Source: Candidatus Rokuibacteriota bacterium (lineage in GTDB: Bacteria; Methylomirabilota; Methylomirabilia; Rokubacteriales; CSP1-6). Taken from it: 34,816 nucleotides of DNA. The stretch spans positions 1 through 34,816 of the forward strand of contig QHSQ01000118.1 in NCBI GenBank assembly GCA_003221615.1, read 5' to 3'. The notes below the pieces were generated by a model. That model had not been told where the DNA came from and searched no databases. It worked only from the letters and a program-made list of their open reading frames with translations. The translations under genes and the position numbers were made by a program. Of this stretch, positions 23,186-31,575 are shown piece by piece (positions within the stretch are counted from its first letter, which is position 1; every line of letters starts with the position of its first letter).

Positions 23186-24346
23186 CTACTTGTCGGCGGT
23201 GCGGATCGCGGCCGGGCCTCCCTTGACCGCGATGCGTACGCCCGTGTCCCGCAAGGTGCCGCCGTCGAGGCTGAACACCTGAATGTCCTTCTCGACCATG
23301 TTGCCGACGAACACGCGCTTGCCATCCGGCGAGAACGCGGCGCCCTGCGACCAGTGGCCGATGGGGGCCTCGGCGAAGCGCGAGAGGTCCATGCCGCTCA
23401 CCCGCAGCAGCACGAGCTTGCCGGCGTCGGCGAAGAAGGGCGAGTCCTTGGGCTTGTTGCTGCCGTTCATCACCACGACCGCGACGATGGACCCGTCGGG
23501 CGAGATCTTGATGCCCTCCGGCGTCTGACCGACGGTCACGGTGCTCACGACGCGCGGCGGCTTAGCCTTGAGATCGATGAGGCTCACGGTGTCAGCGTCC
23601 CCGCCGCCCCGGCCGATGTTGGCGACGGCTGCGAAGGCGCCGGTCGACGCGATGTCGATCCCGTAGGGACGCAGCCCCGCCGAGACGTCGCGCTTGGTGT
23701 ATTCGACCTTGGTGCCGTCGATCGAGAGGACGGAGATCCGTTCGTCGCCGTCACGGGTCACCAGCGCCAGCTTGCCGTCGGGCGAGATCGTCGCGTGACA
23801 GGCGCCCGCTTTCTCGTCGCCGATCGTCACCTTGCCCGCCGGTGTCACGGTCTTGCCCTGGATAGTGAAGACCGACACCGTCCCGTCTCCGCGATTGGCG
23901 ACGAGCGCGAGCGTGCCCTGGCGCGTGATCGAGACACCGGCCGGGTTCTTGCCGGTCTCGAGCGTCGCGATGATCTTCGGCGGCGTCGCCTTCAAATCGA
24001 CCACCGACATCGTGTTGTTGGGGATCCGCTTGGTCGGATCGCCCGGATCGAGCGTCTCGTTGGCCGTCACGAGCGCCAGCGACTCGTCGGGTGTCACCGC
24101 GACGCTGAAGGGCGGGCCGACCACGCTGCCGGGCACGTCCACCTCGGCCACCACCTTCGGCGGCCAGCTCTTGAGGTCGATGACCGTCAACGTGTCGGGC
24201 GGCGGGCTCTTCACGGTCGTCGCAACGCCGTTGACGAGCGTCACCTTGTTGTCATTGGTCGAGAGCAGGAGCTGTCCGTGCGCCACGGGGACGATGACCA
24301 GAACCACGAGCAGGGCGACGACGGTGGCGAGCCGCAACGGGTTCAT
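23186..24346 (-). CDS. Secreted YncE-like seven-bladed beta-propeller protein
   Basis: 386 residues; GGGAGG precedes the ATG by 6 nt. Signal peptide about 1-24 (LATVVALLVVLVIVPVAHG). Repeats of the 40-residue YncE/LVIVD type follow, for example TLTVIDLKSWPPKVVAEVDVP, SVVDLKATPPKIIATLETG and SLIDLKAKPPRVVSTVTVG, each with an SPDG(K/S)xxxV turn. Such proteins are periplasmic or extracellular binding scaffolds, often annotated as surface antigens, and rarely have known substrates. No catalytic or cofactor motif is visible. The gene is divergent from the MBL hydrolase gene, with 95 nt between the starts. Confidence 0.88.
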   Translation of the reverse strand: MNPLRLATVVALLVVLVIVPVAHGQLLLSTNDNKVTLVNGVATTVKSPPPDTLTVIDLKSWPPKVVAEVDVPGSVVGPPFSVAVTPDESLALVTANETLDPGDPTKRIPNNTMSVVDLKATPPKIIATLETGKNPAGVSITRQGTLALVANRGDGTVSVFTIQGKTVTPAGKVTIGDEKAGACHATISPDGKLALVTRDGDERISVLSIDGTKVEYTKRDVSAGLRPYGIDIASTGAFAAVANIGRGGGDADTVSLIDLKAKPPRVVSTVTVGQTPEGIKISPDGSIVAVVVMNGSNKPKDSPFFADAGKLVLLRVSGMDLSRFAEAPIGHWSQGAAFSPDGKRVFVGNMVEKDIQVFSLDGGTLRDTGVRIAVKGGPAAIRTADK

Positions 24347-24428
24347 CGCGTGTCCTCCCGGTGTATCGATCGCGGTGCGTGTGGATCGGCGGCGGATAGA
24401 AGATCAGGTTCCGTCGACGAACGCAAGG

Positions 24429-24434
24429 TACACT
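24429..24434 (+). promoter_or_regulatory. -10 hexamer TACACT next to the MBL hydrolase start
   Basis: TACACT (4 of 6 consensus matches) ends 7 nt before the ATG at 24442, and no ribosome binding site lies between. It belongs to the same leaderless pattern seen at 1775, 5259, 6883 and 11709. Confidence 0.4.
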
Positions 24435-24441
24435 GCACCGC

Positions 24442-25461
24442 ATGACACTCGACCATCCGTGGACCACTGCGCCCGCCCCCGCCGACGTCGTGAACGTCGC
24501 GCCCGGCATCGGCTGGCTGCGCATGCCGCTGCCGTTTCAGCTCAACCACATCAACCTGTGGCTGCTCGAGGACGGCGACGGCTGGACCATCGTGGACACG
24601 GGCGTCGGGCTCGACGACACGCGCGCCCTGTGGGAGCGCATCTTCGCGACGTGCCTCGACGGCCGGCCCGTGCGTCGCGTGCTCGTCACGCACTTCCATC
24701 CGGACCACATCGGCAACGCGGGCTGGCTCACGGCGCGGTGGAAGACCGAGCTCTGGTGCACGCAGGCGGAGTGGCTCTACGCGCAGTTCGCCTGGCGCAG
24801 CCGCGGGGCGGCCGACTTCGAGCCGCGCCTGGCGCATTTCCGGCGTCACGGCTGCGGACCCGAGGCGCTCGTGCAGCTCGGCCGGCGCGGCAACCACTAT
24901 CCGAGCCTCGTGCCCGAGGTGGCGAGCGAGTTTCGGCGGATCCGCGACGGCGATTCGATCACGATCGGCCGCCGCGCGTTTCGCGTGCTGGTCGCGCTTG
25001 GTCACGCGCCCGAGCACGCGTGCCTCTGGGACGAGGCCGGCCGGGTGCTGATCGCCGGCGATCAGGTGCTGCCGAAGATCACGACCAACGTCAGTGTCTG
25101 GTCCGAGCAGCCCTGGCTCAATCCGCTCCGGCTCTATCTCGACTCACTCGACCGCTTCCAGCCGATGCCGCCCGACACGCTGGTGTTGCCCTCGCACGGC
25201 CTACCGTTCCGCGGTCTGCACGCGCGGCTCGGCCAGCTGCGCGACCATCACGCGGCGCGTCTGGGCGAGGCCCTTGATGCGCTTGTGGAGGCTCGTAGCG
25301 CGGCCGAGCTGGTGCCCGTGCTCTTCCGGCGCGAGCTCGACAGCCATCAGCTGAGCTTTGCCCTCGGCGAAGCGCTCGCGCACCTGCGCTTCCTCGAGGA
25401 CGAGGGGCGCGCGGTCCGCCTCGTGGACGCCGATGGCGTCCACCGGTTCCGCAAGGCCTGA
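24442..25461 (+). CDS. Metallo-beta-lactamase-fold hydrolase
   Basis: 339 residues with a complete two-metal site: H84, H86, D88 and H89 (THFHPDHIGN), H188 (LGHAPEH), D207 (IAGDQVLP) and H252 (LPSHGLPF). The extended C-terminal region (about 255-339), with FRREL...LSFALGEALAHLRFLE, is typical of the large MBL group related to glyoxalase II and LACTB2-like hydrolases. Expected activity is thioester, lactone or phosphoester hydrolysis. There is no signal peptide. It is a single-gene unit and is convergent with the HupE-like gene. Confidence 0.9.
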   Translation: MTLDHPWTTAPAPADVVNVAPGIGWLRMPLPFQLNHINLWLLEDGDGWTIVDTGVGLDDTRALWERIFATCLDGRPVRRVLVTHFHPDHIGNAGWLTARWKTELWCTQAEWLYAQFAWRSRGAADFEPRLAHFRRHGCGPEALVQLGRRGNHYPSLVPEVASEFRRIRDGDSITIGRRAFRVLVALGHAPEHACLWDEAGRVLIAGDQVLPKITTNVSVWSEQPWLNPLRLYLDSLDRFQPMPPDTLVLPSHGLPFRGLHARLGQLRDHHAARLGEALDALVEARSAAELVPVLFRRELDSHQLSFALGEALAHLRFLEDEGRAVRLVDADGVHRFRKA

Positions 25462-25491
25462 CCAGACCCTGCCCGCGACCGCGGCGCCGAC

Positions 25492-26550
25492 TCACGAGAA
25501 GAGTCGTTCGACGAAGAGGATCACGCCGGTCGCGAGCATCGCGACGGACGACGCCGTGACGGCGCGCGCCTGCCATCGGCTACGGCGCAGGACGATGAGG
25601 GCCGGGAGGAGTATCGCGATCACGATGGCTTGCCCCACCTCCACTCCGAGGTTGAAGCCGAGCAGCGAGAGCGCGAGGCCCTGCCGCGTCAATCCGAGCT
25701 CTCGTAGGGCGGACGAAAACCCGAAGCCGTGTACGAGGCCGAACAAGAAGCTGACCATCCAGCGGCGTGACACAGCGGGCCGGGGAGCCAAGTTCTCCGC
25801 GGCCACGAACGCGATGGACAGGGCAATGACCGCCTCGACCAGGCGGTCGGGCAGCGTGATCACGTCGGTGACCGCGAGCGACAGCGTCACGCTGTGCGCC
25901 ACGGTGAACGCCGTGATGATCTTCGCCAGCGCGACGAGGCTGCCGCCGGACAACAAGAGGCCAAGCAGAAATAACAAGTGGTCATAGCCGCTCAGGATGT
26001 GGTGAATGCCGAGCGTCAAGAACGTGGTCATGTCCCGCGTCGCGGGGTCGCCCAGGGCGAGGCGCGCCGCACGGGCCGCCGGCTCGAAGACGAGCTGGCG
26101 TGTGCCACCAGACCACTCGACCTTCATGAGCGTATGGTGGTCGCCCCCGAGGACGTCGAAGATGTCGTCCCGTATTTCCAGGCTCCGTAGCCCGGTCGGG
26201 CACGCAAAATCGACCAGCATCGAGACGCTGGTCGCCTCTGGGGCCGGTAGATCAACAGCGCCCGGGCCCGGCTCACAGCGGGTTCCGTTACCCCGCAGCT
26301 CGATCCTCTGTCGCAAGACATCGAGGAGCCGTTCGCGGGCCTGGACGCTCCCTCGCTGAGCGAGCCGGAGATCTTCGGCTAGCTGGGAGGGGAGTACGGC
26401 GGTGGGAAGGGTCAGGCTGTAGCGAACGGTGCTGCGATGAACGCTCACGGAAGCGTAGCCGGTGCTGCCGCCCGTGTGCGCGTCGGCGGGCACGACACGG
26501 CATGCCAGCACGACCACTCCGAGCATGGCGAGAAGCGTCGTGCGGCTCAT
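25492..26550 (-). CDS. HupE/UreJ-like membrane protein
   Basis: 352 residues. A signal peptide (about 1-24, ending VVPADA) is followed by a periplasmic domain (about 25-165) and then six or seven membrane helices. The HupE/UreJ_2 signatures are GIHHILSGYDHLLFLLGLLLSGG, FTVAHSVTLSLA and FLFGLVHGFGFSSALRELGL. The paired His residues in membrane helices are thought to carry metal ions; HupE and UreJ relatives move nickel. The gene is last in a five-gene operon and overlaps the DUF4340-like gene by ATGA (26547-26550). Its position with a Gld-type ABC system suggests a shared envelope function; the substrate is unknown. Confidence 0.9.
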   Translation of the reverse strand: MSRTTLLAMLGVVVLACRVVPADAHTGGSTGYASVSVHRSTVRYSLTLPTAVLPSQLAEDLRLAQRGSVQARERLLDVLRQRIELRGNGTRCEPGPGAVDLPAPEATSVSMLVDFACPTGLRSLEIRDDIFDVLGGDHHTLMKVEWSGGTRQLVFEPAARAARLALGDPATRDMTTFLTLGIHHILSGYDHLLFLLGLLLSGGSLVALAKIITAFTVAHSVTLSLAVTDVITLPDRLVEAVIALSIAFVAAENLAPRPAVSRRWMVSFLFGLVHGFGFSSALRELGLTRQGLALSLLGFNLGVEVGQAIVIAILLPALIVLRRSRWQARAVTASSVAMLATGVILFVERLFS

Positions 26551-27125
26551 GGCTCGACTTCAGCCAGCGCCTGCTCCCATTCCGCGCCGACGAAGCGCGA
26601 CATCACGTAGACCTCGTCGCGCCCGTCGATGCGCATGTACTGAAGCACCTTCTGAGGGTTTGTCGACCCGAAGTGCACGGCGAGTAGACGCTGGTCGTCG
26701 TTCAAGAGGACCGCGGACAATGCGGGGCGTTCGAGGCCGAATTCGCCGAGCCCGTGCTCGGCCCATTCCCGTTGGTCCAGGATGCGGACGGGAGCGGAGG
26801 CGTGCAGGAATTTGAGAGCCTCGTCGAGGTGGGTTCCGAGCGGGGGCGGCACGGGACGCTGATCCCGGTCGCGTCGCCAGCCGCCCTCCGCCGTTCGCGC
26901 GAAGACCCATCGTCCGCCATTGCCCATCAGCTCGATGCGACTGACCTGAGCCGGCGTCTCGGCCAGGACGCCGGCCGCGACGAAGCGGACGAATTGACCG
27001 CTCTCCCGCACGCGGCCGGACATCGTCATGGCCACCAGAAATCCCACCGCCAGCGCGGCGCCGCCGAGACCGAGCAGACGGCGAGACCGGGCTAGCGTCG
27101 ACGCCACCAGACAACGGTGCCGCAC
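26547..27125 (-). CDS. Short DUF4340-like membrane-anchored protein
   Basis: 192 residues from GTG at 27125; a second GTG at 27107 is also possible. The N-terminal membrane anchor (RRLLGLGGAALAVGFLVAMTM) is followed by an exported domain with DUF4340-type features: VSRIELMGNGGRWVFARTAEGGWR, LDEALKFLHASAPVRI and FGLERPALSAVLLNDD...LAVHFG. DUF4340 proteins often occur in Gld-type ABC operons and can be 300-500 residues, so this one is short. It overlaps the GldG-like gene by 34 nt and the HupE-like gene by 4 nt, indicating coupled translation. The role is unknown. Confidence 0.75.
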   Translation of the reverse strand: MRHRCLVASTLARSRRLLGLGGAALAVGFLVAMTMSGRVRESGQFVRFVAAGVLAETPAQVSRIELMGNGGRWVFARTAEGGWRRDRDQRPVPPPLGTHLDEALKFLHASAPVRILDQREWAEHGLGEFGLERPALSAVLLNDDQRLLAVHFGSTNPQKVLQYMRIDGRDEVYVMSRFVGAEWEQALAEVEP

Positions 27126-28621
27126 AAGACCACGGCGAGCGGAAGGAGGACCTCCACAAAGACGAAGATCTGCTGCATTTGCCTCTTGGTGAGGAGCACG
27201 AGCGGCGGAACCGGGATGCGCAATGCCACGGACGGCGCGTGTTCCTCGCGAACGAGCCAGCGCACGATCGACACGGCCAGGTCGGCGTTAGCCATGTACG
27301 GCAGAAACGAGTTGCTCGCGAAATCACCATCACCGATGAGAACGAGCCGAAACGGCTTGCCGCCCGCCGTCGCTCCTGGCCAGGTACCCTCGGCGGCCGC
27401 GGCCAGAACGTGCCGGCCGGCCCGTGCGGCGGCGGGATTCGTTGGCGCGCCGTCGGCCGGCTCTCGCTCGGCGACCGTCCGAATCACGCGCGTGTAGCTC
27501 TGCACGCTACTGCGAAAGAGCGGCGCCAGCGTGACGCCCGGCGGCGGTGCCGTCATCGTGATCGACCGGATACCGGGGAAGAACGCCAGCGGCAGTTGCC
27601 TGGTGATCGGATGGTCCTCGTAGACCGGGATCGCGACCACTTCCGGATCGGTGGAGTAATGGTCCAGCGGGTCGACGACCACGTCTTGATCGACGACGAG
27701 GCCCAGGCGCCGAAGAGCCGCCGCGAGGCGCGCCTCGATGACGAAGCCGAGGTCGTAGGCCAGGAGAGCCGCTCCTCCCGACGCCAGGTAGGCGCTCAGC
27801 GCCTCGCTTTCTCCGGGAAGGTACGTCGTGCGGGGATTGAGGTCCACGATGGCGGCGCATTCGGTCGGGATCGCCGGCAAGGTGGCCGGGACGATCTTGC
27901 GCACGTCGTACCCCACCGTCTCCAGGGCCCGCCGCATCCGGCCCGCGCCGTGACCTCTCATCAGCACGACGGCCGAACCACTCTCTCCGTGACTGTGGCC
28001 GGCGAGCCCCTCGAAGTGCGTGTGAAACTCGAAGTTGTCGATCGGGTACTCGTTGTGACCCTCGATGAAACAGATGGTGACCACGCGGCGCCGGAGCACA
28101 CGCAGGATGCCCAGCGCGATCTGGTTCTCGTCGGTACCCATCACCTGAACGCGCCGTCCGTCCGCTTCGAGCACCGCCGCGTTGTAGATGCGGACTCCGA
28201 ACGTCTCCGCGACGGTCGGCTGCTTGTCGGGATCGACGGTGCGCACGCGCAGGAGCGGGTTGCGGCGACCGAGCACCTCGACCATGTCGCGGGCGCGCTT
28301 GCCCGCCGGGTCCTGTGCCTGATAGAAGTACGTGAGCTTCACCTGTTGGTCGAGCGAGTCGACCACTTGCTCCGCCTGGCGCGACGGGGTGAACACTCGC
28401 TCGCGCGTCAGGTCGAAATGCGCATCGTGAAGCGCCAACGCTACGTTTGCCAGCGCGGCGATCGCCACGGCGGCCGCGATGACCCCCATCGTGTACGCGG
28501 CGGCGGCGAAGCGTCGGAGGCGCGGCTGGAGCGGAAGCCGGACGCCCAGACCGAACAGGAGCAGCACGGCCGCGAGCCACCCAACGAACCACAACGAGTT
28601 GACGACGTCGAGTCGACTCAA
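27092..28621 (-). CDS. GldG-like ABC-transporter auxiliary protein
   Basis: 509 residues from a TTG start 8 nt after the permease stop. The longer open frame to 28816 overlaps the permease and is rejected. Two N-terminal membrane segments (SLWFVGWLAAVLLLFGLGV; AYTMGVIAAAVAIAALANVALAL) precede the exported GldG/IFT52-like domain (DLTRERVFTPSRQAEQVVDSL; VRTVDPDKQP; ICFIEGHNEYPID; DLNPRTTYLPGESEALSAYLASGG). One C-terminal helix (VFVEVLLPLAVVLCGTVVWW) ends in WRRR. In Bacteroidetes GldG works with GldA and GldF in gliding and secretion. Similar operons occur in many non-gliding bacteria, where the cargo is unknown. Confidence 0.88.
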   Translation of the reverse strand: MSRLDVVNSLWFVGWLAAVLLLFGLGVRLPLQPRLRRFAAAAYTMGVIAAAVAIAALANVALALHDAHFDLTRERVFTPSRQAEQVVDSLDQQVKLTYFYQAQDPAGKRARDMVEVLGRRNPLLRVRTVDPDKQPTVAETFGVRIYNAAVLEADGRRVQVMGTDENQIALGILRVLRRRVVTICFIEGHNEYPIDNFEFHTHFEGLAGHSHGESGSAVVLMRGHGAGRMRRALETVGYDVRKIVPATLPAIPTECAAIVDLNPRTTYLPGESEALSAYLASGGAALLAYDLGFVIEARLAAALRRLGLVVDQDVVVDPLDHYSTDPEVVAIPVYEDHPITRQLPLAFFPGIRSITMTAPPPGVTLAPLFRSSVQSYTRVIRTVAEREPADGAPTNPAAARAGRHVLAAAAEGTWPGATAGGKPFRLVLIGDGDFASNSFLPYMANADLAVSIVRWLVREEHAPSVALRIPVPPLVLLTKRQMQQIFVFVEVLLPLAVVLCGTVVWWRRR

Positions 28622-28629
28622 GGCGGTGG

Positions 28630-29331
28630 CTATCGCCGCGCCAGCGTGCGCATGCTCACGAGAAGGCCGACGAGGATGACCGTCAAGAAGAATCCGAGGT
28701 CCGACAGGAACACGGCGCCGGTGGCGAACGGAGTGAAATGCGCGACCAGCGACAGGTTCGTCACGATGGTATCGAACGGATCCGGCAGCAGGTAGCCGAT
28801 CGAGTCGATCATCCACAGAAGGATGCCGACGCCCATCGCGACCACGGCCGCGACGATCTGGTTCGAGGTCAGCCCGGACACGGCGAGCCCGATGGCGGCG
28901 AGCGCGGCGGCGAGCAAGAGAAGACCCAGGAAGCCGCTGTAGATCGGCCCCCAGTCCGGATCGGCGTAGACCCCGAGCACGATGGCGTCGACGGCGGTGA
29001 GCGAGAGCATCAGGCCCAGCAGCGTCAGACTCGCCGCGAATTTCGCCAAGACGATCTCGATCTCACGGACGGGCGAGGTCAGGAGGATTTCCAGGGTCCC
29101 GTTGCGTCGCTCCTCGGCGAGCAGCCGCATCGTGATGACAGGAACGATCAGTAGGAAGAGCACCGCCGCCTGGAAGAAGACGCGAACCAGCTCGGCCGTG
29201 CGGTTGAGGAACAGCATCAGCGTGAACGTATAGCCCATCAGCAGGAGGTAGACCGCGACGATCGCGAAGGCGATCGGTGACGAAAAGATCGCCTTCTCCT
29301 CCTTCACCAGCAGCGTCACGAAGTTCCTCAC
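28630..29331 (-). CDS. ABC transporter permease (GldF/NosY-like)
   Basis: 233 residues from the GTG whose bases overlap the ATPase stop (GTGA, 29328-29331). A longer frame to 29553 is an artefact running over the ATPase gene. There are six hydrophobic segments, beginning IAFAIVAVYLLLMGYTF and FFQAAVLFLLIVPVITMRLL. Between them lies the ABC-2 permease coupling signature AEERRNGTLEILLTSPV at about residues 70-86. The last helices (FLGLLLLAAALAAIGLAVSGL; DLGFFLTVILVGLLVSM) match GldF. Together with the ATPase it forms the membrane core of the exporter. Confidence 0.92.
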   Translation of the reverse strand: MRNFVTLLVKEEKAIFSSPIAFAIVAVYLLLMGYTFTLMLFLNRTAELVRVFFQAAVLFLLIVPVITMRLLAEERRNGTLEILLTSPVREIEIVLAKFAASLTLLGLMLSLTAVDAIVLGVYADPDWGPIYSGFLGLLLLAAALAAIGLAVSGLTSNQIVAAVVAMGVGILLWMIDSIGYLLPDPFDTIVTNLSLVAHFTPFATGAVFLSDLGFFLTVILVGLLVSMRTLARR

Positions 29332-30272
29332 CCGCCGGCCTCCGCGCGATCGCCCGTCAACTTCAGGAAGAGCGCTTCCAGGTCGACGGGCATCGATTCC
29401 AGGCTGAGGAGGCCGAATCCAGCCGTGATCACGGCCCCCGCCACGGCCTCGGCCACCGACGGGTGCTCCGCGTCCACGAGATAAACGGGCGGGGACGACC
29501 CACGTTGACTCTCGAGACGCACAGCGGCCACGCCCGGGACACCCGCCAGGCACGCGCTCACGCGCTCCTCCTCGCCCCGGATGCGTAGCCGGAGCCGCCC
29601 ACCCTCGCGCGACGCCCGCACCGCGTGAACGCCGAGAAGCTGCCCAGCCAGCAGGATCGCGACGCGGTCGGCAACGCGCTGGATTTCGCCGAGGATGTGC
29701 GAGGTCACGACGATCGTGCGCTCACCTCCGAGCGAGCGAATCAGCTCGCGCATCTCGATGATCTGCCGCGGGTCGAGGCCGTTCGTGGGCTCGTCGAGGA
29801 TCAGAAGAGGGGGATCGCCGAGTAGAGCTTGCGCGATGGCAACGCGCTGGCGGTAGCCTCGCGACAGCCGACCGATCTGGGCGGTGCGCATCGGTCCCAG
29901 CCGCAGACGTTCCGTCGCGGCGTCCACCGCGGCACCGAGGCTCGCGCGCGTCAGTCCCTTGAGTCGGCCCATGAAGATCAGGAACTCTCTGACACCCATG
30001 CCGAGATAGAGCGGCGCGTCTTCCGGCACATAACCGACGCGCCGACGCGCGGCCGGCGCATCGGCCACGACGTCGAGACCCGCGATGCGCGCGGTGCCCG
30101 AGGACGGTCGAAGGTACCCGGTGAAGATGCGGAGGATCGTCGTCTTGCCGGAGCCATTCGGCCCGAGCAGACCCATGATCTCCCCGGCACCGACTGTGAA
30201 GGAGACGTGGTCCACGGCGAGGCGCGGCCCATACCACTTGGTCAACTGTTCGGCAACGATGACCGCGCTCAT
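29328..30272 (-). CDS. ABC transporter ATP-binding protein (GldA/NosF-like)
   Basis: 314 residues: Walker A GPNGSGKTT (37-45), Q-loop region near VGYVPEDAPLY, signature LSRGYRQR (136-143), Walker B LLILDEP (156-162) and H-loop VVTSHIL. The signature departs from LSGGQ in the way usual for the GldA/NosF ATPases. The extra C-terminal domain (about 225-314; RLRLRIRGEEERVSACLAG) is also typical. It is the first gene of the operon ATPase-permease-GldG-DUF4340-HupE, in which every junction overlaps or is within 8 nt. Upstream are 82 nt with a GC-rich hairpin and then the lactonase-like gene. Confidence 0.95.
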   Translation of the reverse strand: MSAVIVAEQLTKWYGPRLAVDHVSFTVGAGEIMGLLGPNGSGKTTILRIFTGYLRPSSGTARIAGLDVVADAPAARRRVGYVPEDAPLYLGMGVREFLIFMGRLKGLTRASLGAAVDAATERLRLGPMRTAQIGRLSRGYRQRVAIAQALLGDPPLLILDEPTNGLDPRQIIEMRELIRSLGGERTIVVTSHILGEIQRVADRVAILLAGQLLGVHAVRASREGGRLRLRIRGEEERVSACLAGVPGVAAVRLESQRGSSPPVYLVDAEHPSVAEAVAGAVITAGFGLLSLESMPVDLEALFLKLTGDRAEAGG

Positions 30273-30291
30273 CAGGCAATCGTGTCGCGGT

Positions 30292-30320
30292 GCCGCCGGG
30301 ACGGCTAACGCCCCGGCGGC
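30292..30320. terminator. GC-rich hairpin between the lactonase-like gene and the ABC operon
   Basis: A perfect 9-bp inverted repeat GCCGCCGGG/CCCGGCGGC with an 11-nt loop, 34 nt after the lactonase-like stop on the minus strand and about 20 nt before the ATPase ATG. There is no U-tract. It may end or attenuate readthrough into the ABC operon, or stabilise the upstream mRNA. Confidence 0.4.
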
Positions 30321-30354
30321 GACCGGTTACATCGGGTCCTTGCGAAGCGTGAGG

Positions 30355-31254
30355 CTACTCGAACTTCTGTGGATCGTGGCTCTTGGCCGCCTTGGACGCC
30401 GGACCATCCAGGTCGTGGGCGGTCATGAAGCTCGCGTTCTCGCGGCCCTGCAGCGTCCGGATGTACTCGTACGCGTTCAAGATGCCCGTGGGGAAGTAGG
30501 CGAGCGAGATGTCCGGAAGCAGATTTTTCGTCACGTTCTCCGAGAAATAGACGTTGTCGCTCGTGAGGACGACGGTTCCCGTCTTCGGGAGACGCACGAC
30601 GGCCATCTGGCTGCCCGGCGTGTGTCCCGGCCAGCGCTTGATCACGATGCTCCGGTCACCGAACACGTCCAGGTCGCCTTCGAGCTGCTCCATCTTGAAT
30701 TTGTTCGGCAGGGCCTGGCCGAGGTCGTTGCGCAGGCAGGCGACGTCGCCGGGGATGTAGGGGCCGGCCGTCCCGGGCTCGGGCCACGCCGCGTTCTTCA
30801 TCTCGTCCTTCTGGACGAGGAACGTCGCATTGGGAAACTTGCAGACGTTGCCGCCGTGGTCGAGATGCATGTGGCCGACGGCGACGTACTTGATGTCATT
30901 CGGCGTGAGGCCGATCTTCTTCAGCTGCGTGTCGATCGCCACGTCCGGCGTCCGCACGACTTGCAGGGCCTGGGCGAACGGACCCCAGTAGCTCGGATCG
31001 TTGATGATCTTGTCGTTGTTGCCGGTATCGAACAGGAAGTTGCCCTTCGGATGCATCACCACGAAGAAGCCGACCGGGACCTGCACCTGGGTACTCGGGG
31101 CTCCGGACTGGAGCGCGCTCTTGGCGATGGTGAGCGGCCCGGAGCTGAACGCGTACATCTTCATCCCAGCCGGGGGGGATTGCGCGGATGCTGAGAGCAT
31201 CGTGCCCAAGAGCAAGAGCGCGATAGCCATCACAGACACTGCCCAGCGCTTCAT
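30355..31254 (-). CDS. Exported MBL-fold N-acyl homoserine lactonase-like hydrolase
   Basis: 299 residues from the ATG at 31254, directly after GGGAGGAGAAC; an in-frame ATG at 31281 precedes that site and is rejected. The Sec signal peptide is about 1-24 (AVSVMAIALLLLGTMLSASA). The dinuclear metal site is complete: H128, H130, D132 and H133 (GHMHLDHGGN), H211 (WPGHTPGSQ), D233 (LTSDNVYFS) and H280 (MTAHDLDG). VGFFVVMHPKGNFLFDTG and the motif spacing match AiiA-type quorum-quenching lactonases. A periplasmic lactonase could degrade incoming acyl-homoserine lactones, but other lactones or esters are equally possible. It has its own strong promoter. Confidence 0.9.
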   Translation of the reverse strand: MKRWAVSVMAIALLLLGTMLSASAQSPPAGMKMYAFSSGPLTIAKSALQSGAPSTQVQVPVGFFVVMHPKGNFLFDTGNNDKIINDPSYWGPFAQALQVVRTPDVAIDTQLKKIGLTPNDIKYVAVGHMHLDHGGNVCKFPNATFLVQKDEMKNAAWPEPGTAGPYIPGDVACLRNDLGQALPNKFKMEQLEGDLDVFGDRSIVIKRWPGHTPGSQMAVVRLPKTGTVVLTSDNVYFSENVTKNLLPDISLAYFPTGILNAYEYIRTLQGRENASFMTAHDLDGPASKAAKSHDPQKFE

Positions 31255-31349
31255 GTTCTCCTCCCGCGTTCGAATTGGCACCGCTCCTACCGGGTCACGA
31301 CGCCGTGCGTTTCCGTCGTTCTTGTGAGGCCACGGAGAAACGCGAGGCG

Positions 31350-31378
31350 AGTATCGTTGCCGATCAGAACGGTGTCAA
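31350..31378 (-). promoter_or_regulatory. Sigma70-type promoter for the lactonase-like gene
   Basis: On the minus strand, a perfect TTGACA (31378-31373), a 17-nt spacer, then GATACT (31355-31350). Transcription would start near 31343, leaving a leader of about 90 nt before the ATG at 31254. The 321-nt stretch from 31255 to 31575 holds this leader and promoter; I see nothing else firm in it. Confidence 0.65.
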
Positions 31379-31575
31379 GGGCGTTCCGGTCGATCAGAGC
31401 ACCGCGTCATGATGCGCGGGTCTCGATCGCTCGGCCGGTCGTCATCGCAGCGTTTGGCGGTCGATGGAAGTAACTGGACCCGATGCGTGTGATGATTTCA
31501 GCTCGCCAAGTTCGCCGAGCGCTCGTAGGCCCGGCAGGAGGTCAATGGGCGCGCCATGCGCAATGTGGCTTCGGT

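Noticed and set aside
27179..28795. 538-residue plus-strand open frame opposite the GldG-like gene
   Set aside because: Mirror-frame composition (Arg, Asp, His rich), while the minus strand carries a recognisable GldG-like protein within a coupled operon.
28622..28816. Extension of the GldG-like frame to 28816
   Set aside because: It overlaps the permease gene by about 190 nt and adds Arg/Pro-rich sequence without membrane segments; the TTG at 28621 gives a normal start.
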